Assembly: GCA_021838445.1 (NCBI GenBank)
Contig: JAKCDU010000003.1
Coordinates: 1 to 64,000 of the forward strand
Source: Actinomycetes bacterium
Lineage (GTDB): Bacteria; Actinomycetota; Acidimicrobiia; Acidimicrobiales; Palsa-688
Length of the DNA: 64,000 nucleotides
Direction of reading: 5' to 3'
Under the pieces are notes generated by a model. That model did not search any database. It saw nothing but the letters and a program-made list of their open reading frames with translations, and had not been told where the DNA came from. Shown in pieces: positions 33,232 through 44,258 of this stretch (positions within the stretch are counted from its first letter, which is position 1; each line of letters begins with the position of its first letter). Made by a program: the position numbers and the translations under genes.

Positions 33232-34806
33232 ATGGTGAGGCTCACCCGCACCCTCGATTCCCCAACTCGGGGCTCCCGGAGCTCGGGCCACCGACTCGCC
33301 CTGGTGCGCTCCGTCGCGGTGCATGTGCCGGTGGCCGCCGCCATCGCCTTCTTCTTCATCCGCTTCGCTCTCCTGTCGGTCCAGGTACAGGATGCCTACG
33401 GGGCGCCCGGCTTCGACATGGGGATCTTTGATCAGGGAGTGTGGCTGCTCAGCCACTTCCACGCCCCCTACGTCACCGTGATGGGCCGGGACCTCTTCGG
33501 CGACCACACCTCCTTCGTCCTGCTGCTGGCCGTGCCCCTCTACTGGGTCTGGCCCGAGGCCCAGACCCTGATCGTCTTGCAGGCGTTCCTCCTGGCGGCC
33601 GCCGCCGTACCCATCTACCTGCTGGCCCTGCGCCGGCTGCAACGAGTCGGGCTGGCGACCGGCCTGACCGTGGCCTACCTGCTCAACCCGGCCCTTCAGC
33701 GCGGCAGCCTGGAGGCGGCCGGCCCGTTCCACCCCGAGTCGTTCCTGGTGCTGTTCCTGGCCGTGGCCCTCTACGCCGCCATCGAGTGGCGGCCACGGCT
33801 GCTGGTGGTCGCCACCGTCGGCTGCCTCCTGGTCAAAGAGGACGTGGCCCTGCTGGTCGTTCCCCTGGCCCTGTGGGTCTTCTGGCGCCGGGACCGACGC
33901 CTCGGCGGCTGGATCGCGGCGGCCGCCCTCGCTTACGCCGCCTTCGCCCACTTCGTGGTGATCCGCCTCCTGCTCGGTACGTCGTCGTTCTACGCCGACC
34001 GGGTCCCCTTCGGCGGGCTGACCGGCCTGCTGGCCGCGCCGGTCGTGCACACCGGCAGGTTCATCTCCTACCTGAAGAACGGCTACCGGCCGTTCTACGT
34101 GTGGCAGATGGGTGTGTCGTTCGGCTGGGCCTTCCTGGTCGGTCCCGAAGTGGCCGCCATCGCCGTTCTCACCCTGGCCGAGAACGTCGTCAGCAACTTT
34201 CCCTACATGCAGCAGATCCAGTACCACTACTCGCTGTCACTGGTCCCGGTACTGGCCATGGGCACGGTGTACGCCATCGCCCGCGTGTCGAGCCGGTCCG
34301 CCCGCAACGCGCTGACCGCCTACGTGGTGGTCGTGGCCTTCCTGGCCTGCTGGATGTGGGGCCTGGCCCCCTTCTCCCGCTATCCGACCTTCCCCCACGA
34401 CCCACCCGGCGGCCCCGTGGTGGCCGCCGAGAACCTGGCGCTGCGAGCCGTTCCGGCCCACGCCGACATCAGCGCCGCCTACCCCTACATCTCCCACCTC
34501 GACCACCGCGTCGAGGTCTACCAGTGGCCCACCCCCTTCCGGGCCACCTACTGGTACCTCTACCAGCAGGAAGGCCAGACCCTCCCGATGGCCGCCCAGG
34601 TCCAGTACCTGGTCATCCCCACCCAGCTGTCGAGCTCCGACGCAGCCGTGTTCGCGGCGATCGCCGACCAGTTCCACCTCGTCGCCCAAGGCGGAGGGGT
34701 CAGCGTCTACCACCGGGTCGTCCCGGCCCCCCCGAGCCCCCAGACCCACCTGATCCCCCGGTCTCCGCAAAGCACCCGGTCTCCGCAAAGCACCCGGTCT
34801 CCGTGA
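33232..34806 (+). CDS. DUF2079 polytopic membrane protein
   Basis: A protein of about 524 residues with some ten transmembrane helices. [17 protein letters not shown] and [21 protein letters not shown] (core [10 protein letters not shown]) after TM1 match DUF2079, a GT-C-like family of predicted membrane glycosyltransferases. Asp and His in these loops are the candidate catalytic residues. GTG at 33223 is an alternative start. The C-terminus ends in a three-unit 6-residue repeat. It is divergent from secA, and a transferase role fits the glycan genes further on. Confidence 0.82.
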   Translation: MVRLTRTLDSPTRGSRSSGHRLALVRSVAVHVPVAAAIAFFFIRFALLSVQVQDAYGAPGFDMGIFDQGVWLLSHFHAPYVTVMGRDLFGDHTSFVLLLAVPLYWVWPEAQTLIVLQAFLLAAAAVPIYLLALRRLQRVGLATGLTVAYLLNPALQRGSLEAAGPFHPESFLVLFLAVALYAAIEWRPRLLVVATVGCLLVKEDVALLVVPLALWVFWRRDRRLGGWIAAAALAYAAFAHFVVIRLLLGTSSFYADRVPFGGLTGLLAAPVVHTGRFISYLKNGYRPFYVWQMGVSFGWAFLVGPEVAAIAVLTLAENVVSNFPYMQQIQYHYSLSLVPVLAMGTVYAIARVSSRSARNALTAYVVVVAFLACWMWGLAPFSRYPTFPHDPPGGPVVAAENLALRAVPAHADISAAYPYISHLDHRVEVYQWPTPFRATYWYLYQQEGQTLPMAAQVQYLVIPTQLSSSDAAVFAAIADQFHLVAQGGGVSVYHRVVPAPPSPQTHLIPRSPQSTRSPQSTRSP

Positions 34807-34813
34807 AGCACCC
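34760..34813 (+). repeat. Three 18-bp tandem repeats at the end of the DUF2079 gene
   Basis: Units of 18 bp start at 34760, 34778 and 34796 and encode RSPQST-type hexapeptides. In the third unit CGCAAA has become CGTGAA, which creates the TGA stop used by the gene. Confidence 0.85.
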
Positions 34814-34842
34814 GATCCCCTGAGCGCCCGGTCCCCCTCGGA

Positions 34843-35502
34843 TCAGTCGTGGGGGTCCAGCAACCGCCTGCGAACGGCGTACATGACCGCCTCCATGCGA
34901 CTGTGGAGGTGCAGCTTCTCCAAGATGTTGCGCACGTGGTTCTTGACGGTGTTCTCGGAGATGAACAGCTCCTCGGCCACGTCCTTGTTGCTCATGCCCC
35001 GGGCCACCAGCTTCAGCACCTCCAGCTCCCGGGCGGTGAGGACCGGGGCCGGCAGCTGCTCACGTTCGGCCGCGGCCCGGGCCAGGGCATTGAACTCGCC
35101 CAGCAGCTTGGCTGCCATCGACGGTGAAATCCGGCTTTCGCCCTGCACGGCCGAATGGATGGCCGAGCCCACCTCCTCGACGGATATCTCCTTGAGCAGA
35201 TAGCCGTTGGCCCCGGCCTTGATGGCGTCGAAGAGGTCCTCCTCCTCGTCGGACACGGTCAACATCAAGATTCTCGTCGTGGGCAGCGCGGCGCGTATAC
35301 GCCGGGCCGCCTCGATGCCGTTGAGCCGGGGCATCCGCACGTCCATGAGGACCACGTCGGGGGCCAGCTCCTCGGCCCGCTCGACCGCCTCCTCGCCGTC
35401 CTCGGCGTCGGCCACCACCTCGATGTCGTCCTCGGAAGCGAGGACCGCCTCCAGCCCCCGGCGGAAGACCGCCTGGTCGTCGGCGATCAGGACCCTGATC
35501 AC
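34843..35502 (-). CDS. LuxR/NarL-family response regulator, orphan
   Basis: A 219-residue regulator. The receiver domain has [13 protein letters not shown], phospho-Asp in [21 protein letters not shown] and the Lys in YLLKEI. The LuxR-type HTH is [25 protein letters not shown] (core [20 protein letters not shown]). No kinase gene adjoins it. The GTG at 35502 fits the receiver start. In actinobacteria a regulator of this type often lies near secA and hpf. The structured interval upstream (35527-35761) is a possible leader. Confidence 0.92.
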   Translation of the reverse strand: MIRVLIADDQAVFRRGLEAVLASEDDIEVVADAEDGEEAVERAEELAPDVVLMDVRMPRLNGIEAARRIRAALPTTRILMLTVSDEEEDLFDAIKAGANGYLLKEISVEEVGSAIHSAVQGESRISPSMAAKLLGEFNALARAAAEREQLPAPVLTARELEVLKLVARGMSNKDVAEELFISENTVKNHVRNILEKLHLHSRMEAVMYAVRRRLLDPHD

Positions 35503-35526
35503 CGAATCACCCGACGACCCGTTCAC

Positions 35527-35761
35527 GGGACCTGAAGCTAGTCGAAAGTGACTAGCGCATCCGGGTCCCTCAGCGGCTGACCTGGTCTTTGACCCCACAC
35601 CCGCCTGGAACGCCCGAGGCCCCGGTGGCCTCATCACGGACCAGGACTTACTTCTAAGCCGCACCATGATCAGCGCCTCGGTACTACCCGAACCGCCTTA
35701 CGTGGGTCGTTTCGCCTGCGACTGGCTTCGACTTTCAACCACAGACCCGCTGAGGGACCCG
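35527..35761 (-). ncRNA. Candidate structured RNA or leader, family unknown
   Basis: This 301-bp gene-free interval is closed by a perfect 15-bp inverted repeat (CGGGTCCCTCAGCGG at 35562-35576, complement at 35747-35761). Inside are CCTGGTC/GACCAGG (35581-35587 with 35639-35645) and GAGGCC/GGCCTC (35616-35621 with 35627-35632). Nearer the regulator gene, GCTAGTC/GACTAGC (35537-35543 with 35550-35556) lies within GGGACC (35527-35532), which can pair with GGTCCC at 35564-35569. That pairing excludes the 15-bp stem, a riboswitch-like choice. Size and neighbourhood (secA, LuxR regulator) allow a raiA-motif RNA, but I cannot confirm it. Confidence 0.5.
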
Positions 35762-35803
35762 ATCAGACTAGTACCTGCGGGCCATCGACGGGATAGGAGC
35801 CGG

Positions 35804-36859
35804 TCAGGGACCGGCCAGCTGCTGCTTCAGGTCGGACAGGATGGGCACCGGTCCGGGGTCTACCCCACTCTGGACGGCCACCCACAGGGATACGTAGTCC
35901 CCGAAGAGGATGAGGTCGAACAGCTGGGCCAGATCGCCGTCGCCGTCGGCCCGCACCTCAACGATGTCGGCCACCACCTCGCGCATGGTCTCGCCGATCA
36001 GGTCGAACCGCCGGCCCACCTGGGGGTGCTCGCCGTCGTGGCGTAACGCCACGGCGGTGATCACCTGCCGGGTGACGTCGCCGTTCACCCCCCAGCCGCA
36101 GACCTCGTTGTGGCACAGCTCGGGCTGGGTCGCCCAGAAAGCCGGGGCCTTGGCGTTCTCGTTGATCTGGGTCTTCCAGCGCTGCGCCGCCGTCGCCCCT
36201 ACCGCCCCGCCCCCGTGGACGAGGGCGATGGAGCGACCGATGCGTTGAGCCACCCGGGCCGGGGCGCTGGCCTCCGCGGCGGCCTCGATCTCGTCCCGGC
36301 GGCGCTTGAGCTGTTCCACCGCGGCGGAGATCCACGACGATCCGCCCCGGTACAAGCCGAGATGGTCGAGCACGACGAGAGCCGGGACGGACAGGGCCCC
36401 CAGGGCGGCCCGCGGCTGGGGGATGGTCGCGGGAACCGGGAAGATCGGCGCCCCCCAGTGCGAAGCCAGGTCGGCGAGCTGCCCGCCGCTGGTCACGACG
36501 ACGAGCTGGGCACCGGCCGATTCGGCGTCGGTGGCGGCCTGCACCGTCTCTTCGGTGTTGCCCGAGGCCGAGACCGCGAAGACCAGGCTCTCGGGGCCCA
36601 CGAAAGCGGGGCACTCGTAGGACTTCGAGACCACCACCGGGACCGGCACGAGCGGCTCGGCCACCGCGGCGAGCACGTCGCCGCTGATCCCGCTGCCGCC
36701 CATCCCGAGGACCACGATGTTCTGCACCTCGGCCGGCTCGACCTGCGAGACGAGCTCCCGGGCGGCCGCGGCGGCCGTCTCGACCTGTTCGGGGAGCCCC
36801 GCGGTGAGCGCGAACATTCCCACCGTGTCGAGGCGGCCGGTCGACTCCCCGATGGTCAC
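35804..36859 (-). CDS. Bifunctional phosphoglucose/phosphomannose isomerase-type SIS protein
   Basis: A 351-residue double-SIS protein. NIVVLGMGGSGISGDVLAAV (core GMGGSGISGD), SYECPAFVGPESLVFAVSASGNTEET (core SASGNTEET) and the substrate region INENAKAPAFWATQPELCHNEV (core NENAKAPAF, with Glu and His) match the PGI/PMI family that interconverts glucose-6-P or mannose-6-P with fructose-6-P. It precedes a Trm112-like protein and phosphomannomutase in an overlapping series, so mannose-6-P supply for GDP-mannose is its likely job. Confidence 0.88.
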   Translation of the reverse strand: MTIGESTGRLDTVGMFALTAGLPEQVETAAAAARELVSQVEPAEVQNIVVLGMGGSGISGDVLAAVAEPLVPVPVVVSKSYECPAFVGPESLVFAVSASGNTEETVQAATDAESAGAQLVVVTSGGQLADLASHWGAPIFPVPATIPQPRAALGALSVPALVVLDHLGLYRGGSSWISAAVEQLKRRRDEIEAAAEASAPARVAQRIGRSIALVHGGGAVGATAAQRWKTQINENAKAPAFWATQPELCHNEVCGWGVNGDVTRQVITAVALRHDGEHPQVGRRFDLIGETMREVVADIVEVRADGDGDLAQLFDLILFGDYVSLWVAVQSGVDPGPVPILSDLKQQLAGP

Positions 36860-37119
36860 GGGGCCGACCCTTCGGAGGCCTCCGGGGCGGTCCAGTTGAA
36901 GCCGATCTGCTCACTGTCGGATCGGGCCATCAACCGGGCGTGCTCGGCGTCGTCAGTGACTTGGGCCTCGTCGGCGAGCATCACCGGGATGCCGTCGTCG
37001 ACCCGGTAGCGCAGCCTCGAGCGCGGGTTGTACAGCACCCCCTCGTCGGCGAAGTAGATCAGCGGGCCCTTGTCCTTCGGACAGGCCAGAATCTCGAGCA
37101 GCTTGGGATCGAGGGCCAT
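36856..37119 (-). CDS. Trm112 family (UPF0434) small protein
   Basis: An 87-residue protein starting MALDPKLLEILACPKDKGPL, the Trm112/YcaR signature, with YNPRSRLRYRVDDGIPVML (core RYRVDDGIPVML). Eukaryotic Trm112 activates methyltransferases. Bacterial members are poorly known. It overlaps both neighbours (1 bp with phosphomannomutase, 4 bp with the isomerase) and so is cotranslated with them. Confidence 0.88.
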   Translation of the reverse strand: MALDPKLLEILACPKDKGPLIYFADEGVLYNPRSRLRYRVDDGIPVMLADEAQVTDDAEHARLMARSDSEQIGFNWTAPEASEGSAP

Positions 37120-38498
37120 CAGGTGTTCCGGTTCCTTTCGACGAGGGCGAGGACCTCGGCCGTGCGGGCCTCGCAGGACGGCCGGTCCCCGGCCTCCAGG
37201 TTGAGCCGCAGGAGCGGCTCGGTGTTGGAGGGGCGAAGGTTGAACCACCAGTCCCCGAAGTCCACGGTGAGTCCGTCGAGTCGGTCCTGCTCAGCCCGGG
37301 GATAGGCGGCGGCCACGGCCTCGATGACCCCGGCCGGATCGGCCACCTCGGTGTTGATCTCGCCGGAGGCGGCGAAACGCTCGAAGTCCTTGCGGATCTC
37401 CGACAGCGGACGCCCGTCCCGGCTCAGCACCTCCAGCACCACGAGGGCGGCGATGGACCCCGAATCGGCCCGGTAGTTCTCCCGGAAGTAGTAGTGCCCC
37501 GAGTGTTCACCGCCGAACAGCGCCCCCGTGTCAGCCATCACGGCCTTGATGTAGGAGTGCCCGACCCGGGTCCGGACCGGTACGCCGCCTCGCTCCCGGA
37601 TTATCTCGGGGACGGATTTCGAGCAGATCAGGTTGTAGAGGATGGTCGAGCCCGGGCGCTTCTCCAGCATGGCCGCCGCCACCAGGGCCGTGGTGGTGGA
37701 ACCCGACAGAGGCACGCCTCGGTCGTCCACCAAGAAGCAGCGGTCGGCATCACCGTCGAAGGCCAGTCCCACGTCGGCTCCGCGGGCCCGGATGCGCTCC
37801 TGCAGGGACCTCAGGTTCTCCGGCTGGATGGGGTCGGCCGGGTGGTTGGGGAACGTGCCGTCCAGTTCGCCGAAGAGGACCTCCAGCCGTATCGGCAGGC
37901 CGGCGAACACCGCCGGCACCACCAGGCCGCCCATCCCGTTGGCCGTGTCGGCGACCACCTCGAGAGGCCTCAGAGCCGACTCGTCGACGAACGACCTCAC
38001 CTTGGCGGCGTAATCGGCCAGCACGTCCTGCCTGGTGATGCGGCCCGGCTCGGCGGCGGAGGGACGAGGGCCGCCGTCGGCCAGCGAGGCCGCCACCACC
38101 GCCTTGATCTGCTCCAGGCCGGTCTCGGCGCCGATCGGGCGGGCCCCGGCCCGGCACAGCTTTATCCCGTTGTACTGGGCCGGGTTGTGCGAAGCGGTGA
38201 ACATCGCCCCGGGGGCGTCGAGGGAACCGGAGGCGAAGTACATCTCGTCGGTCGAGCACAACCCGAGGTCGACGACATCGACCCCGACCCCGGTGGCCCC
38301 CTCGGCGAAGGCCGTGACGAGGTCGGGCCCCGACGGGCGCATGTCCCTCGCCACCAGCACCCTGGGCGCCCCGGCGAACGCCGCGAACGCGGCGCCGACG
38401 GCCCGGGCCAGATCGACGTTCATCTGGTCGGGGACGGTGCCCCTGATGTCGTAGGCCTTGAAGATCCGGTCCAGGTAGCTGAGATCAGCAGGTGCCAT
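37119..38498 (-). other. manB: Phosphomannomutase module with possible internal start
   Basis: Residues 823-1281 of the fusion, or a separate 459-residue product from ATG 38498. It starts APADLSYLDRIFKAYDIRG. The phosphoserine loop is TASHNPAQYNG (Ser 103 of the module), the Mg site DGDADR at 248-253, the sugar loop GGEHSGHYYF and the phosphate loop RPSNTEPL. It interconverts mannose-6-P and mannose-1-P, or glucose phosphates. The length equals a normal free-standing enzyme. Confidence 0.85.
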
Positions 38499-40964
38499 GA
38501 GACCCGGAACCTTACCGTCCCCGCCGTAGCGGTCCCACCCGTTGCCGCTCGGGGACGGCCACCCGGCCGGTCTCGCCCGCCGCAGCCGGACGCGGGCCGG
38601 CGCGAAGCGCACCGGAGCGGCGGTGGTCATGAAGCCGACCGCCCCGAGCCCGAGGATGGTGAGCACGATGCCCAGCCAGTCGACGGGGGTGGTCCCGTAG
38701 TCGAGGGTGACGTGTGCGGCGGTGGGGACCACCAGCATCAGGTTGGGGGCGACCCGGTACACGCCTTCGGCCCCGTGCACCTCCCAGTTGGGGAAGTACG
38801 ACTCCTTGACCAGGATGGGCACACCGGTCCGGCTCACGTCGAAGGATATGGACTGCGTCCCCTTGCGGACGTTGCTCACCGTGACCGACGGCTCGGGCTT
38901 GACCGGCAGCGTCGTGGCGGTGGGTGCCACCCGGGCCCAGTTGGCCGGCCCCGATGCCGCCTCGTAGACGTTCCAGCGCGACGGGTCCAGGTACCACGAC
39001 TCGGCGGCGGTCAACCACACCTGGGGGTCGCGTGACTGCACCCCCTGCATCACCACCGGCTGATTGGTGAGGGGCTGCACCAGTTCAGAGCCTCGAACCT
39101 CGTAGATCTTCCAGGTGCGTTCCTTGACGCCGGTCAGGTCCTTGCAGAGCTTGTCGGAGTAGTTGACCGGGAACGGCCCGACCGAACCGACCAGCCTCAG
39201 GTTGGGGTTGGCGTCGGCGGCAGCCTCGATGTCGGGGGTCTCGGCCATGAAATACCGGTCCCCCATCATCTGCATGTGCTGCACCCCTTCGGCCACGTTG
39301 GCGGTGGCCGGGTAGTCGAGGCCGCGCACCGGGTTCGACGGGCACTCCGACAGCTCGGCGGTGTTCAGGAAGTGGTAGGGGGTGGTGGCCGACGACTCGT
39401 AGTAGAGGCCTTCCTCCGAGCCGATGCACCCCTGCGTCCAGTACGGCAGCAGCATGAGGGCGTCGGGGGTGCCCATGTCGTTGAGCTCCCCCTCGTACTG
39501 CCATTCGGCCTGGCCGCACCCGTACTGCTGGCCGACCTTGCCCATCTCCCCGACGAGGGCGAAGTACTCGGCGCGCCTCGACTTGTCGATGTTCTGGTAG
39601 CCGCTGTAGTTCCAGTACACCCAGTCCCGCACGAAGGACGTGGTCTTGGTCGTCAGGCCGAGGAGGGTCCACTGACCCGAAGCGGTGGTGTGCTCCCCCA
39701 GCCACTGGAGACCGCCCACGGGATAGAGCACGAACGAGCCGAAGCCGACGATGCTGAGCAGGGCCACCGCCACGAACTGGTTGGGCGCCTCGTCGCGGCG
39801 GGGCCGGATCATCTCCACGAGCATCGTGCCGCCCTCGAAGACCAGGACCCCGACCAGCAGGTAGAGGCACAGGAACCAGAAGGGCAGGAGCCGGGCGTTC
39901 CACAGCCGGGACGCCGGCATCAGCCGGAAGCCCAGTGCGGACAGGGAGGCCATGATGCCGAGCCACACCCCGATCTGGTTGAAGCGGATGCAGGCCAGGA
40001 TGAAACCGGCCAGGGCCAGCCCGATGAGGACGTCGTCCTTGTGGGTCAGGTAGGCGACGTACTGGGTGTACTTGCCGTAACCCATGTTGGTGGCATACGG
40101 GAGGCGCCAGACGAACGGCAGGGCCCAGAAGGCGATGAGCATCCCGGCGGTGACGAAGACCGGTATGCCCCATCTGAGACGGCGCCAGTCGCGTGTGGTG
40201 ACGAGGGCCATGGCCACCAGCACCCCGGCGCCGACGAGGGCGAAGAAGAGGGGGAGGATGTGCGAAAGCCCGCAGCAGGCCAGCACGACCGACGCCGACG
40301 CCCGGTGGCGGCCGTCCTGCAGACCGCGGGCGACCAACCCGAGGAAGAGGACGGCGAACGACAGCGAGATGGAGAAGCAGAACTCCCCGGCCATGGTCGA
40401 GGCGATGTTGCCCCCGAAGATGGTGAACTCCCGGGAGAAGATGAACGGGAGGGTGGCGGCCGCCAGGATGGCCGGCATGGGGAACCTCATGCGAGCCAGG
40501 CGCCCGAAGGCGTAGGCGGCGAGTGGGAGGGTGATGAGACCGGCCGACGCGATCAGCTTGAACGCGATGTCGTAGGGGATCACGTACGACACCAGGGCTA
40601 TGAGGACGATGGGCAGCGGGAAGTAGAAGGTGAGGGCGGGGAACCCGTCGTACCAGTCGGGGGTCCAACCGGTGATGTTGAAGTGAGGGAGCAGGGCCCG
40701 CTTGACGTAGGCGGGCAGCCACACGTGGGCGCCCATGTCGCCCCCGGCCGGCGTCGTGTTCTTGAACATCTGGGACGGCTCGAGAGCCCAGAAGGTGATG
40801 ACCATCGACGCCGCCACCACGAAGAAGGTGACCAGCCCGGCGAAGGTGAGACGGTCCATGGTGAGACGTTCCAATGGCCTGGTCCAGCGCGGCCACTCCC
40901 GCGGCGGGGGCCAGATGTCGCGCTGTTCGCCGGCGTCGGCGTCGGTCTCCTGGGTGGCCGTCAT
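37119..40964 (-). CDS. PTPS-related membrane protein fused to phosphomannomutase
   Basis: One uninterrupted 1281-codon frame. Residues 1-822 form a polytopic membrane protein with about 10-12 helices. GGDMGAHVWLPAYVKRALLPH (core GGDMGAHVW) and DWYDGFPALTFYFPLPIVL (core YDGFPALTFYFP) match the 6-pyruvoyl-tetrahydropterin-synthase-related membrane family, which resembles GT-C transferases. Then come a soluble domain of about 350 residues and a last helix (VDWLGIVLTILGLGAVGF). The final 459 residues are a complete phosphomannomutase. The two are usually separate genes. The linker is basic (RVRLRRARPAGW) and has no stop. Translation could also begin inside, at ATG 38498. Confidence 0.85.
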   Translation of the reverse strand: MTATQETDADAGEQRDIWPPPREWPRWTRPLERLTMDRLTFAGLVTFFVVAASMVITFWALEPSQMFKNTTPAGGDMGAHVWLPAYVKRALLPHFNITGWTPDWYDGFPALTFYFPLPIVLIALVSYVIPYDIAFKLIASAGLITLPLAAYAFGRLARMRFPMPAILAAATLPFIFSREFTIFGGNIASTMAGEFCFSISLSFAVLFLGLVARGLQDGRHRASASVVLACCGLSHILPLFFALVGAGVLVAMALVTTRDWRRLRWGIPVFVTAGMLIAFWALPFVWRLPYATNMGYGKYTQYVAYLTHKDDVLIGLALAGFILACIRFNQIGVWLGIMASLSALGFRLMPASRLWNARLLPFWFLCLYLLVGVLVFEGGTMLVEMIRPRRDEAPNQFVAVALLSIVGFGSFVLYPVGGLQWLGEHTTASGQWTLLGLTTKTTSFVRDWVYWNYSGYQNIDKSRRAEYFALVGEMGKVGQQYGCGQAEWQYEGELNDMGTPDALMLLPYWTQGCIGSEEGLYYESSATTPYHFLNTAELSECPSNPVRGLDYPATANVAEGVQHMQMMGDRYFMAETPDIEAAADANPNLRLVGSVGPFPVNYSDKLCKDLTGVKERTWKIYEVRGSELVQPLTNQPVVMQGVQSRDPQVWLTAAESWYLDPSRWNVYEAASGPANWARVAPTATTLPVKPEPSVTVSNVRKGTQSISFDVSRTGVPILVKESYFPNWEVHGAEGVYRVAPNLMLVVPTAAHVTLDYGTTPVDWLGIVLTILGLGAVGFMTTAAPVRFAPARVRLRRARPAGWPSPSGNGWDRYGGDGKVPGLMAPADLSYLDRIFKAYDIRGTVPDQMNVDLARAVGAAFAAFAGAPRVLVARDMRPSGPDLVTAFAEGATGVGVDVVDLGLCSTDEMYFASGSLDAPGAMFTASHNPAQYNGIKLCRAGARPIGAETGLEQIKAVVAASLADGGPRPSAAEPGRITRQDVLADYAAKVRSFVDESALRPLEVVADTANGMGGLVVPAVFAGLPIRLEVLFGELDGTFPNHPADPIQPENLRSLQERIRARGADVGLAFDGDADRCFLVDDRGVPLSGSTTTALVAAAMLEKRPGSTILYNLICSKSVPEIIRERGGVPVRTRVGHSYIKAVMADTGALFGGEHSGHYYFRENYRADSGSIAALVVLEVLSRDGRPLSEIRKDFERFAASGEINTEVADPAGVIEAVAAAYPRAEQDRLDGLTVDFGDWWFNLRPSNTEPLLRLNLEAGDRPSCEARTAEVLALVERNRNT

Positions 40965-41023
40965 GCGGCCCCTATCCTGCCCGCTCGCAGCCCCGTGGCG
41001 GGGTCAGCCGGGACCGGTGTGGG

Positions 41024-41194
41024 TCAGGCGCTGGCCGACGCGATGTCGAGCACCGAATCCAGGCTCAGCGTGCCCTCCATTCCCTGCCACCACCTCCGGT
41101 CGCAGTGCGAGCAGGAGAACATGGTCACCGGCTCCCCCCCGACCTGGATTTCGATGACGACGAGCTGGCGGGTTCGGCAAGCCGGGCACTTCAT
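41024..41194 (-). CDS. Small zinc-ribbon protein
   Basis: A 56-residue protein (ATG 41194), with a GTG at 41224 giving ten more residues. MKCPACRTRQLVVIEIQVGG (core CPAC) and FSCSHCDRRWWQG form a CxxC...CxxC zinc ribbon of the TFIIS/DUF-type found in actinobacteria. Function unknown. Two copies of a 12-bp direct repeat lie just upstream. Confidence 0.75.
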   Translation of the reverse strand: MKCPACRTRQLVVIEIQVGGEPVTMFSCSHCDRRWWQGMEGTLSLDSVLDIASASA

Positions 41195-41241
41195 GCACTC
41201 GTTGTCGGACGAACAGGGACCCACCTTGACAGGTAGTGGCC

Positions 41242-41270
41242 CGATATCCGAACCGAGGCGATATCCGAAC
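41242..41270 (-). repeat. Pair of 12-bp direct repeats before the zinc-ribbon gene
   Basis: CGATATCCGAAC occurs at 41242-41253 and again at 41259-41270, 17 bp apart. The second abuts the stop of the CPBP gene. The copies are in the short gap upstream of the zinc-ribbon gene, so they may be a regulator binding site. Confidence 0.6.
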
Positions 41271-41959
41271 TAGTGAAAATGGGCGGTCGACAGGACGGCC
41301 ACCGTGTTGAAGCTCACATGGGCGGCGATGCCCGGGCCCAGTCGGCCCAGGCGGTGGGCCAGGGCGCCGAGGACGATGCCGAACACGGCCAGACCGGGGA
41401 ACTGGAGCGGCTCGAAGTGGGCCAGGCCGAACAGCAGGCCCGATACCACCACGCCGACGGCCGGGTTGGTCCAGCCCACCAGGGACCGCAGGAGCAGCCC
41501 CCGGAAGAACAGTTCCTCGGCGAGGGGAGCGCCGACGGCCAGGAACAGGAGCAGCACGACCAGCGACAGGTTCGAGTGGGCCGCGCCGACCACTTTCTGG
41601 GCCGGCTGCCCCAACTGCTTGGTGACGTTGTGGTCGAAGTGCTCGAACGGTCGGTAGAGCACCACCAGCCCGTACTGGCAGGCCAGGCCGACGGCCGCAC
41701 CCAGCAGGAGATCCCACCAGGCGCCCAGTCGGTAGCCGAAGTCGGTGCCGAGCCGGCCACTGCCGTGGCGGCGGCTCCACCACAGAGCGGCGCCGACCAG
41801 GCCCACCCACAGTCCGGCCACATCGGCGCAGGTCACCGCCACCGGCATCGGGCCCGATCCCGAGCTCCGGTAGCCGACCAGTTGGCCGGCTACGGCGGCC
41901 GTGAGGCTGGCCAGGACGATGCCGACCGCGAACCCGCCCACGGCGAAGGCCACCCCCAT
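41270..41959 (-). CDS. CPBP family intramembrane protease
   Basis: A 229-residue polytopic protein. The CAAX-protease/bacteriocin-processing motifs are all present: EELFFRGLLLR (EExxxR), FGLAHF (FxxxH) and HVSFN (HxxxN). About seven helices. Such proteases cut within the membrane. Substrates are unknown. The start is set at ATG 41959. Upstream codons lie in the DUF3499 gene. Confidence 0.88.
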   Translation of the reverse strand: MGVAFAVGGFAVGIVLASLTAAVAGQLVGYRSSGSGPMPVAVTCADVAGLWVGLVGAALWWSRRHGSGRLGTDFGYRLGAWWDLLLGAAVGLACQYGLVVLYRPFEHFDHNVTKQLGQPAQKVVGAAHSNLSLVVLLLFLAVGAPLAEELFFRGLLLRSLVGWTNPAVGVVVSGLLFGLAHFEPLQFPGLAVFGIVLGALAHRLGRLGPGIAAHVSFNTVAVLSTAHFH

Positions 41960-41994
41960 CCGGCCGAGGGTCCGCTCCGGTAGAGCCGGGGAGC

Positions 41995-42234
41995 TCAGGA
42001 AACCAGGCTGGCCGGCGGCTCGTACCGGCCCGGGCGAACCACCCGCCGGTCGACCAGCGCCCAACCCTGGGGCGGGCGCAGGCGGCCGGCGTGGCCGCCG
42101 CAGAGGGCCCATTGGTCGCCGGCGTCGGAGGGAGAGTCGTCGAGCCAGACCCGCTGTCCGGCGTAGTCGTAGGTCAGCCATGCCACCGTGGCACCCTGGC
42201 AGCCAGGGCGGGCGCACAAGGCACGGCGGCTCAT
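41995..42234 (-). CDS. DUF3499 family protein
   Basis: A 79-residue actinobacteria-specific protein. MSRRALCARPGCQGATVAWLTYDYA (core CARPGCQGATVAWLTY) and WALCGGHAGRLRPPQGWALVD carry the Cys/His residues expected to bind zinc. In mycobacteria the homologue adjoins phosphomannomutase and the same association holds here, so a link to envelope sugar metabolism is inferred. It is divergent from ftsH. Confidence 0.88.
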   Translation of the reverse strand: MSRRALCARPGCQGATVAWLTYDYAGQRVWLDDSPSDAGDQWALCGGHAGRLRPPQGWALVDRRVVRPGRYEPPASLVS

Positions 42235-42285
42235 GGCGCGAATGCTACTGCCCTTGCAGCCCGAAATCGGAGACCCAGACGTACG

Positions 42286-44241
<1,956 letters not shown>

Positions 44242-44258
44242 TCGTCACCGTCGTCGCG

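Noticed and set aside
32344-34227. 627-codon minus-strand frame across the secA start and DUF2079 gene
   Set aside because: The composition is low-complexity, it crosses two well-supported genes on opposite strands, and no family pattern is visible.
35671-35695. T-box-like GGGTAGTACCGAG on the minus strand
   Set aside because: It differs from the T-box core, there is no specifier stem-loop or downstream aminoacyl-tRNA gene, and the gene below is a response regulator.
39276-41273. 665-codon plus-strand frame opposite the membrane protein
   Set aside because: It is rich in Gly, Glu and Arg without domain pattern, and the minus-strand frame encodes clear membrane helices.
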